Shown in pieces: positions 45,662 to 57,600 of a stretch of 64,000 nucleotides of DNA. The position numbers and the translations under genes are program-made. The stretch lies in contig NC_079489.1 of assembly GCF_020520425.1 (NCBI RefSeq), positions 85,945,810-86,009,809 on the forward strand, read 5' to 3'. The notes under the pieces were generated by a model. The model was not told where the DNA came from. It saw nothing but the letters and a program-made list of their open reading frames with translations, and did not search any database. This DNA comes from Spinacia oleracea. Taxonomy: Eukaryota; Streptophyta; Magnoliopsida; Caryophyllales; Amaranthaceae. Position 1 is the stretch's first letter; each line of letters opens with the position of its first letter.

Positions 45662-48600
45662 CTACAAACCTTCCAGGAAAAATGGTTGAATTTGATCTGC
45701 TTGAGGTTCAAGCTGCTCTTTTCCCTCCACTTGCTCAGAGAAAGGCTGCTCGACTTGCTCAGAGAAAGACTGCTCTTTTCCCTCCACTTGCTCAGAGATA
45801 GGCTGTTCTTCTTTATCCTCTGCATTCTCAGTTGGTAACACTTGATCATGCACTTGACCTTGGGAAGGAGCCTCAAGTGGTTGGTACTTGGGTTTATTCT
45901 TCTCCAGTAACAGATAAGTTGTGCAATACCAAAATAGTAATATCCTGCTTTGCGCCACCACAGTCTCTTTAATTTCACTACCAGCAAATGATAGCCGTTC
46001 CAGTGCCTGTACATTGATTCAAGTTAAGAAATACGAAGCTAAAACTACATTCATTACAAGAGACGGTAACATATTAACAATCTCCTGCCTCCCCCCTTGC
46101 ACATATAATCTTAAAAGATGAGAGACAGCCCAGGGATGGCTCCTATCCCGTTAAGAATTTGCAAAACTAATCTGCCTTGCTCGTTATTTGCCAAATCAGA
46201 AAACACCTGACAGCTGATAAGATGCCGGACCACTTATTTTAAAGACAAGACATACGCCTCCAATCTTAAATGCACATCCAAGCTACTACTTTAATCAGGA
46301 TAATTTAGAGAATAAAGTTACAAGCTATTCCGTAACAGGTATTCAATTAAATGAACCAGATCACAAAACATAAACCAAGATCTTTCTTCCAAAATGTAGT
46401 ACAGTGAACAAAGTACATAATGGCTATGTTCATTTCTTTGCAGTCATTTTTGGCAAATACTTTCCTTTCTCGTTTTTGGAGCTTGCTTTGTTTGAGAGAT
46501 AAACAGAGGAACTCAATTAACTAGGTCTCATACTCCGTAATTAACATAAACTGCAGTTTGGCTTTCACAATTTCACTTTTACCTGAACCTTTTGGTGTGG
46601 AGCATGTAAACACATAAAAAATACACACTGCATACTTGATCATTATGTTCTAGCTGCTTTGTGTTTTTAAAAGGTATATAGTTGAATTCTACTGGATGCT
46701 TGAAGTTAATGATAAAAATTCTATGAAATGTAGTCTGTTGCCAAACACTCGTGAATAGTTGTTTTGGAAGTGAGAGAAAGAGGTATGATTTTTTTGGAGG
46801 AGACCTGCTAAAATCAACAACAAATTGCAAAAACAACTGCAACTAACAATAATTGTTTTGCAGAAACAACACGGAAAAGAATGAAGATTAGCAATAGCAA
46901 TTGGGCCGATGAGAAGCTAAAGCAATTGGGGAAGGATGCTGCATGAAAAAGAATGAAGATTAGCAATAGCAATTGGGGCCACATAAAGTAGAAGGCAGCA
47001 GGCAGAGGAAGAAGGATACTGCACTGGGTACATCTATAGTATAACAAGGGGAGGATCCATGGGAGGAAGGTGGGAGAAGCTACCATGGAAGAGGAGAGGA
47101 GAGAAAATGGAATATACGGATGAAGAAGGGGAAATATAGTTTTTACAAATTAAAATTTAATTCCTTTAAAAAATGAAATTAAAGTTGAAGTAAAATAATT
47201 TAGACTAATTAGAGAGTGACACGTGTCTATTAACTTATCTATCCGGTCACCAACAGGTCAAATGCTATTTTGGGAAGATACCACATAAATTTTGGATTAT
47301 TATTGGATTATTCAAAAGTGGAACTGGTTTTGGAAAACCGGTAAGGTTGGATTATATTTTACAAATTTTCCTAATTATAAAACAAATTCAAAAATATTAA
47401 TATTGTTAGAAGTTTGATTTGACTGTTTCAGATGCACAGTTAAATATCATCAAGTGGATCTTTATTTGTTTGTAGCATAATTCCTTTACCAACTAAAAGC
47501 ATCACGTTTTCAGGTCCTAAATACCTATGGAAGGCCTATTTCTTAGAAGATTTAAAAATACAAGGTACTGTATTGTCGATACCTGTTCTCCAGTTTGCAG
47601 ATCAAGTGGATGTTGATGCTCAAATTGCAGGCCTCTAAATTCATTGATACATAGTCCTTGAAAAGCCCTGTCAAATATTAAAAAAATAATAAAAGTAAAT
47701 AAAAGGTGAGCAAAAGCAACATAGCGTACATGATTTTTCAGGCACCTGTTTCAGATTTCCTTGCCTAAACATCTAGATATATCATGGGACTGTAGGAGAG
47801 GTGGTGCAATAACAATTACCATCTTATCAGAGACACGCGAGGTATCCAACGGAAAATAACAGGGGTGTTGTCTGCATTAGCATAGTATCCTCCAAAGACA
47901 ATGAAAACAGTCATAAGAGATGGCCCAACTGCCATTGCTGCTTCAGTGGTTGGAACCAAGGCTCCCACAGTTAGACCCATAGCAGATGCAGCGAAAGACT
48001 CAACAGTCATAATTCCACAGAACTTCCCGAATCTACAGTTACAATTACCAAGTCAGCATGTAATGTTCTACTAAAGAACAAATCACCCTTAACATTTTTT
48101 TGAAGTGGAGCTTGGATGATTAGAAACAGTAAGTGGGCTTACCCCTACATGGAAAGTTGGAAACTAAAGAATTGAAGACGGTTTTAAAGAACTATAGTAA
48201 TTAGCAATTTCTGCTAAGTAAACCAGTTAGGTTTCACATAGTAGGCACACAGTATAGATTGCTACCTACTTTCGTCTACCCGGCAAAGTGATGAACAGCC
48301 TCATGCAAGACGTTTTTATCAAATTCAAATTTTATCGTACTTGAAATATGGATAAGATCTCCAGCAATATACAAAGTGGAAATTCTAAAAAAGCCTCTAT
48401 ATCATTAGAAAAACTAAACATAATGCAGCCGAAGAATTCCAAAGCAAGACAAGCACCTGAACAGTAATTTCTATGACACTTAAATTGCCCAAGACAAACA
48501 TGGAATCACAGTGATGAACCTCTCTGTCATCAGATAAAAAGAATATAGGCAGACACAAATTGCAGATGTGAAGCAAAAATCTCCTCTCCCACAACTCTAA

Positions 48601-51600
48601 AGCCTTTAATCAAGTCAATCTCCCATTCCTAAGGAACATCTATGTTACTCAGGCTCGCCAAAATGCCAGACATGGAAATGGTGTTCACAGCAAATATCTC
48701 TATTTTTAGGTTTTCTTCTATTTTTGAAGGATCACAGTCATCACACCCATGTTTGACAAGGACATGACAAGGCTACAACATGGATACAGAATGGTCGAGG
48801 AAGGATCCAATCAACATACGTGAAAATAAGCACAACCACTCAGGAAGTCCACTGCCAGAGAAAACAGTAAGGACACAGGGGCCTGACTCCCTCAATCCTC
48901 AGCAGAAAACCATCCTAGCCCTCTAGTATCAAATTTTGAGAACTAGCTGTAGAAAGAAATCCACCGTTTCCATTCCCCCTTAGCATATTGAATCATCGCA
49001 GAGCAGAGATAGTAAATTCTTCTCACTGCCAAATTTGCTTACATGATTCTTCAAATAACATTACCTGGACAAAGTGGGATGCAGACGTGCCATAGGATAT
49101 AGAACGGAACCAAACAACAACGGGAACGCTGCTCCAACAGGTATTTCAGCCAGCAGCTTAGAGAGTAAGTATGGACCCAACGAATAAGACCCCTTTGCCC
49201 GCTCCCTGTCTACAATTGCACGCTCCTTTGGGAAAACACCAACAGTCTTTGTCAAAGCAGCCATTGCAGTATTTATAGCAGCAACCTAGCAATAGCAAAA
49301 TATATACAAGATCAACAACAACAAAAAACAACTACAACACATTTACATGAATTCGTGACAGATTCCACAGGTGATTTTTAGAGCTAGAATATGCATACGG
49401 GACATAATATCAGTCCAATGCACGGGCGCACGGCTAAGCGCCCATGTAAGCAGTGACGGACCCAAGAATTATATATAGGGCAGGCCAGATATATATAATT
49501 TGATAAATCAATCATATAAAGGGGTAAGGGGACGAAAAGAGAAAATAAATAACAAAATTACTTCTTATAGTATTGGCATGGAGTCATTGAAGTTAAATAT
49601 GAATATTTCTTTTATGGCTATATGTATTTTTTTTATGTAATGTCGGAAACCCGAAAGATCAAATAAAAATAGTATTTCCAAAGAAAGTGAAAAGATTAAT
49701 TTGTAACAAAGAGACATAGATAGATGGCTAGAATAGAGAGCAACAAGGGGGAAAAAAGGGATATTTAATACAATTCCAAAACACAAATAGATTTCACAAA
49801 TGATCTGGCCACAGTATACGCTGCTAGCAGGAAACACACGGAACTCAAATTTACCAACTCCGCTAATGTGACTACATTGCTCACAGAATATAAATTAAAC
49901 TTATTCTTATCCAGCATCAAATTCACAAGACAAAAATAACTTGTGATTCATATTAGAGACTAATAAACAATGTAGCACACTCCACAGTCTAATGTATCTT
50001 GTTTCGCAAAAACCTGATTCTTTTGGAAAAGATAAAATTGAAAATTGTCACATAACCACATTTTATGCAAGAGGCAGAGATTTTCTTAGCAGCACGAGGA
50101 ACCAAAAATTAAACACCAAACTTACAACAAGAAAAGGCAGGCACAGAGGAAATTAGTTTGGAGATCGATACATAGTCAATACTATTGATCTTTTGCCAGC
50201 ATTTGGCTAATCATTACTGTTGAAGCATATAAAGGATGTTCTTTTAAGAAAAGGTTTTACAACTTAGTCCGTAACATATGTTATCAAATCACACTACAAC
50301 ATCAATTATAGACCAGTATATTACTATATCAGCAGTTATAATAAGCCATTACTCATATTGTAACCAAACCCAAACCTCACACTTCAGACTAACATTACAG
50401 TCAACAAAATTGTAGGACAGATTAGGTGTTACTGTGTTGGTATATTTACAACTCAACATGACTTCTTTTTCTATTTTCCTTTGCAAACTTCTCTCCCTTT
50501 AGCATATTATTTTTAACATCTTAGTGCTTCTTTAAACCGACCTTGTTTTCTTCTTGTTCCCTATTTTTCGTGTCTCATTATCCTCACCTTCACTTTCTGA
50601 ATTTGTGTGTCTACTCTCTTTAACACAACCTTTTAATATCCTTCTTCACGTTTCTCGGACGCTTCCTTATGACGCTTCATGTTAGCCGACCCCAACCTAA
50701 ATAATTTAAGTACACGTAAATACAAAGATAAGGTGAAAATGGTCCACTTCGTTAAACCATGGAGTAAGGAACGCAACATGCCCAGCCGCACCAATTAGAG
50801 ACCACTTGATCCCACAATGGCACAATGCCACTACGATTATGACAATCTCCTATGATTGGTACACAGAGAGACTGTGACAATCTTTTACACAAATGACCTT
50901 TGGAGTTGAATTTAATCCGATGAACAGAATGGGTAAATTTATTTTATCTCTTTCTGTCAGAATATTCTCTATCTACATTAGTACCTTGTATATATTTGTA
51001 TGTTGCGTAAGACATTAAGCCAAGCAGGCTCATGTTGTTGGGTACTTGTTGAGTGTTGACCCTTGAATGTGATAAAATTAAGTTTTTTACTTGTACGGTG
51101 TATAAGAATAGTGCGCTTATAATGTTTGACCATTTTTTTGCAATGGACTAGCCTAACGGGGAAGGGGAATGTAGGTAATGCATAATTAGTAGCTAGAATA
51201 AGTTCTTAGAAGTAGCCAGTTAGTTAGGTTCACAAAATGGTATACAAAGAGAAGATCAGTGAGATAGAAACCATATCTAATGTTGATTTTAGAGAGTTAT
51301 TTGAGAGTGAATCAATCTTCTGGAAAGCTTGAATATCATTAAGATTTTCTGTAATTCAAGCTAATTAATTAATCATCTTCTTCTTTCTTAGATTCTTCAA
51401 TTAATGGTGTCTAAGCTATGTTGATTTTTAACATCGTTGCAGGTAGTTTAATAAAAGAAAAAAAAGTCTCTTTGGGATAGGTAGATACCTGGGAGCATAC
51501 CGATGAATGAACGAAATAATGGCAACTAAAGCCTTAACACCAGATTTTTCTTTAGTTAGCACTTGAGTCGACGAGAATCGAGGATTCAATCTTTTGATTG

Positions 51601-54600
51601 ATATCTAGTGTAGATTAAATGCACATCCCTTTAAATTGATGTCTTGATGTATGCAAACTTGACGCCGTCGTGAAAGTCCCACCAAGCATTTACACTTTCT
51701 CTCGCTTGAGCCATTAGGCACGCTAAAATTATACAATCAACTAGCCCCTTGCCACAAGGCAAGAATGCGCTGCACTTTCTGAATCTCACAAATATGGACC
51801 ATGACCAATGACCCCTTCCCCTGATTTTTCATATGTCCATGGAGCTCCTTCCCCAATGTTATTTACATAAGATTGCAGACACTATATGCTAAATCCAAGC
51901 AAAAAACTGTATACCAACTCATGAAGTACATAATTGTACCTGCAGCAGCCCCATTCTGTCCTGAATTGATGTTTGAGATCTTCCCATCCTCCAAAAGACT
52001 GAGCCAAATATTATTGCTGATGCAATTGACATTCTGGCCCGTACCTTATTTGTTGGCCCATCTCGAGAAGCCTGATCAAGCAAAACCTTGTGGTCAGAAG
52101 AACTGAAAAAACACAAAATAAACTAATGAATTCTCTGAGTCTGAAATGACAAGTGTGTAACATAAAATAAAAGTCATGTCAAGAGAAACAGTTATATCAG
52201 CATTCTAAAAACCAGTGACACCGACCAGATAACATGATCACATCCAAGCAGAAATAGCTATGCAACTAGTGCGACTAGGAGAAATGAGAACCTGAACTGA
52301 AAGGTGTATTGGTCAACTCCCCGACCCCACCAAGTAAAGAACAATCAAAAGGTCTTGCACGCATAAGGTATACAATAAATTTATTGTGCACCAAGATAAC
52401 TTTTACCCAGTTTTTTGTAACTTTTAATATGTTTTGATTGATTTTTATATTATAAAAAGAAGTTGATGGATAAACATTTTAAAGGGTTAAATGATTAATT
52501 TTTTACATTATTAGTGATTTTGAAGAAATAATATTTATTAAAACGAAAAATTTATCACTAGAAAATAGATAACTTTTACATATGTAAGGGTAATTTTTAA
52601 GCATTTTTAGTTAACTTTTACTTATTTATTGTACGCCACTTCTATTAAGAATTTGTGAAGAACAATATATCTCTTGAACCAGACCATTCCCGTGAAACAT
52701 TATGTCTTCATAGTACTGGATTACTAACATATACTTTGTTTATTTTTGGATGCAACACTTCTAGTTTCAAGCTTGCCGGTGCATAACTTCTCATTTATAT
52801 CTTTAATTTGTGATGCAATATTCTGCATCCACGCATCTCTAATAAATAACAGACAACGTGCAAGAATTAACTCATTTATGAGTACAGAATTACAAAAGTC
52901 ATATGGAAACTTATGTGATCAAATACCTGCATCCACGCACGTCTAAGAAGCAACCAAAATTCTCTCCACCAACACCCTTGCTTAGCATATGCTTTTCCTC
53001 CAAACCTCATTCCTTTTATGAATTTATCTTCAATAATAAGTGGAGTTGCATAAATAACAGAGGAAATTTGTTGCGAAAGTGCCTCAGCAAGACCATCTAT
53101 CCTTTTCTGAGAGCTGTTAATACTTTCAGATGAACTATAATCAATCGATATGAGATCAGCCAAAAATTCAGCAGGATTGACATGATCTGGGCAGAGGTAC
53201 CTGTTCGGTGAACCCACAGGTTAGGCAACATCCCAAAGTTTAAACCATTGAACACCAAATAATTAGGTGACAGTAGAACTGAATATAGCATAAGGTTCAA
53301 TAACCAACCCAAGCTTCGCAAAATATGACAATGGTTCATCCCTAGCAAGGCCAGCATAAATAAGAGAACCATCTGTCAGCAAGATAATGTCGTCGAATTT
53401 GTAATAAATTGATCCTCTAGGTTGGTGTATTGAGCAGATCACAGTATGACCATCTTGTGCAAGTTGGCTGAGCGTTTCCATTACCTTTTCTGCCTGGAAC
53501 GCATCAAGCCCTGAAAGTAACAAAAGTCAGCAAGACAGATGAGATAATCAATTATAACATATGATATCAAGTACTAATGACAGAGCTATTACACATGACT
53601 GTCTTATTGAGAAAACTTTAAATCCCAACTAGGCAAGTAAGACAACACATCTAAAGAAAATTCTACTTGGAGAGAAAAAGGACCATATTTACATATTCAG
53701 CATACTTATTAAACTTCTCTCGTATTTCCAAACATATAGAGACCAATGGACCATTGAAGAGCGTAGGGAATAAGATCTGGAAGGATAAGTGTGTGGGCTT
53801 GAAAACATAAGAGTTTGGAGGAATAGGGTATGACCGTATGATGCACAATGACAAATATGAACCTTTTTCGGGCTTGGCCTTATATGACATACACCTATCA
53901 AGAAAGATCATCAATTTGAATTTATGAACCCATATTAAAAAGGCTGTATTAGTTATGGAAAGGGGAGAGGTCAAAACAAGAAGTTGTTGGGTCAAATTAA
54001 CAGTAGGCGCACTACTGTTAATACACTACAATCACCTTACCAAGTGTATTAGTGGTAAAATTATTCAATAAGTATTCGGAAGACTTGGGTTCAAAGATTG
54101 ATTGGTACAATTTTTTTTTTTAAAGTTAACATGTCAAAGAAATTCCATGATGTGGCGCCATATCGGCAGCGTGTCATTGCTAAGGTGGTGGGGATGCATG
54201 TGGAGGAGTTCCTGAAAGGCAACGCCTTTTGAAAGGTTGTATAGATTATAGATATAGTATCAGATATATATGCCCAACATCAAAGCTAGATCTTTTTTCT
54301 GTAATTATAACTGCGCATTACCAAGCTATATGCACTTAGACTCCAGCAAACATTAGCTTCTCCTACGCAGCACCTTCCCACAAACTCGTGACAGTTCTTG
54401 ACAAAAAGAAACAGGCATAACACCGTAGATAAACTCATAGCATGTTAACGTACATAGTTTCTCCCAGTGTTACATAATTCCCTAATCTCCCTGCGAATTG
54501 CGATCCGAAAAGAGCGAAGTATGGTCGGTTTTTGCCTATATTTGTCCCATTTTGGGCGAACCGCGAATTGAAAAGGCGAATTATATAGCGAATTATGTTA

Positions 54601-57600
54601 CACTGGTTTCTCCTCTTCCATTACAAGAAGATGCTTGCTTTGAATTTGATAAAAAAAGCGTCAATTAGTCAGGGGCGGCTCTGGGGTGGCGCGGGGTCAA
54701 CGACGAAACAAGGCCTCCAAATTTCAGATAAAGTATAATTAGTTTCCTAAATACAAACAAAAACAGAATTGGAGTAGTGGTCAAGGTGTTGTTGTGCAAT
54801 ACCCAGGATCTTGGGTTCGATTCGTAACAAGTCCTATTTTTTATGCACTTCCTTTTTTTCCCATTGAATGAGAGCCTCGGGTTTTGAGAATTGCATAAGG
54901 CCCCATAATGGTGGCGTCATCGTATTCCCGGCACTGCTACGGTAATAGACATGTTTCATTGATTCTTTTTATTAAAGTATGTCAAGGGAACAGAAAACTC
55001 TCAATTTCTTCAAAAGTAGGCTAGCCAGCATCAGCGACAAAAAATTACCACACAGCATCACCAATTCCCCACAACAATGATGCTGAAAGCAAGATCGGTC
55101 CTACACTCTTAGTACCCATGGAACCTGAGTGTTGAAATGGTTGTCCTGAAGTTCTAATGTCTGCGGCTATTGAGATAAGTTTGTAAATTCTACTAAAACA
55201 TGGCTTTTGCAAGTTGTTAGGGTAGTGTCAACATGGGTTGGGACTTGGGAATATGTTTTAGATAGCTCATTAAGAAGGTAAAGTGGAAGAAGCAAGAAAA
55301 AAACTCAGAACATCTGTACTGTTGTAAGTTAACCTGGTTTAAAAAAGTTGTCAGTCATGGTAAGTCTACAAGAGGAACTCAGGCCATTTATGAAATTCTT
55401 TAAAATCCCTAAATAATAAAAATAGATGAGGTAGTACGGACTTGTACCAGAATTGTACTTATGTGATGCAAGCATTCTATTAAGGGAAGGTCGAATAAAA
55501 GGAATGTGGGGTCACACAACTGCATTGAGTACAGAAGCAATTAGCATCTTGCAGGAAAGGATGATTTCAGCAGAAATGAGCTGGGAAGATAACGACAAAC
55601 CAAGAGTACACACCTGACAAACTGGCCAACGGCTAAATAAAGCTCTCCTTGAATTCAGTGGAAGGTTCTGTCAAAGGGAATATACTAATGGCAGCTGTCA
55701 GGGTTTATTGTCATTTACATTTCAGTCATTTCCATATTGTAAGGCTGTATAAAGCCATGATAATGTAATTGCCATTTATCATGGATGAAATTACAAGCTC
55801 CTTGCTGAATTCTTTCTCTCTCTAATTAATCTCTAAATATTACTCTTATTGGTGATACTCTCAAAATTCCCCTTCAATCCTTGTACTATCTTTTAGTTTT
55901 GTGCCATAACATATATGTAGTATATTACAATTAGAAGTTTGACAATTGTTTTGAAAATCTGAAACAGAAGAAGTGGACAACTACTATACTCTTAGGACAG
56001 GAGCACTTGAGAATTAAGACCACACTTCAGCATGCATATAAGATATAAACTGTTAGAACATGAAAAATCAAATACAGCCAATAAAATCAACACCTAACTT
56101 TATCTTTAAACCCTTGAGATTAAATAAAATCCCAAGGCTTAAACATAATGTGATAACTTTTACCACTGGCTTTTTAATGTTTGGAGTGATGATATTTATC
56201 AGAGTCCACAGAGTAAAATATATGCATAATCAGTTAGAAACAGCATAGCGGTGGACAATGACATGTATATTCACACTGCCGAACATGTATTAACATTCAT
56301 GTAAATGGAAGAAAAGGAAAATATTATATTTTACTGAAAAGAAAACAACAACAAGCTTGCATAAGGTGAAGAGTGTGTACCAGTCGTCGGTTCATCTGCA
56401 AATATAACTGAAGGACTTGCAATTAGTTCACACGCCAGAGACAGACGTTTCTTTTCACCACCACTAATGCCACGCACCTTTGCGTCACCAACAATTGAAT
56501 CCGCACAACTGACCTTTTGGGAATAGTTCAGTATCGGAAGCAGAATATTAGTAAAGGCTCTTCATATTAAGTCATAAAAAAATAAAGGGAAAAGGTAACC
56601 ATATAATTTTCCTCCAATATGTCTGCATAGGAAACACTTGAAAGATTTGATAAAACATTTATAGTATCAGTCTTACCAAGCCCAATTTACACAAGAGATC
56701 ATTTATATAATCATCTTTTGCTTGTTCTGACATCTGTGGAAGCTGGAGTTCTGCAGCAAGAGACAGTGTTTCACGCACAGTCATCTGGGAGAAAAAGAGG
56801 TCTTCCTGTCTGATATAAGCATACCTGGAACAGCAAGAATATCCTTGAATGAACAAAAGCCAAAAAGAAAAGCCCCGTGATTAAATTTTGAAAGGATTTG
56901 TTCCATATAAAGCTCGTCATACCTGTAAGATTTCTTTGACTTTCGCTGTCCGTTGACTTCCAGAAAGCCTGATAAACTTAACCTTGGTGACGCTGCAACT
57001 TGACCTGCTAAAACATTAAGTAGTGTTGTCTTCCCCGACCCTGATGGCCCCATTATCGCCAACAACTTTCCAGGTTTAGCCTCCCCACTAACATCTTTTA
57101 GCAGGAATCTTACCTAAACAACAAAACTTAATATCCAATCAAGGGATTATTTACATAATGATAATATCATAATATAATTTGTACTAGAGCAAAAGATATT
57201 ATCGTAGCCAAAGATAAGATGTATACATGATATTATTATGAAGATCAATAGTAGCTTGGGTCCATTTGGGACCCAAGTAACACCTATTGGTACAAATTTA
57301 GTACTCCGTATGTTATTGTATAAATTTAAGCTGTTATTGGTATACAAATACATTAGTAATTGGTACCAATTAGACTTTGTTGGTAGCATACTCTTTGTTG
57401 GTACTGACAAATTCAATAACAAATTAATCAGTACTAAAAGAGTCACTTGCGTCCAAAATGGATGCAAGCCACTATTGTCCAAGTCTTCCTCCGAGTTATA
57501 TACCCAACCTTAACAATTTCCCATCCATCAACGTCAAATGACAGGGTAAATATACATAATCCTGGAAGTTGCATATATGGAGTTGAAATGCACTAGCTTC

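Noticed and set aside
45563..45838. 91-codon plus-strand frame
   Set aside because: It is the reverse of the repeated ABCG7 C-terminal tail.
54771..54845. Possible tRNA gene
   Set aside because: Box A and box B are present but no cloverleaf or acceptor stem can be drawn; better read as a SINE-like repeat.
55696..55911. Solo LTR in ABCG7 intron 4
   Set aside because: TG...CA borders and LTR-like texture, but no flanking duplication; kept only as a mention within the intron entry.
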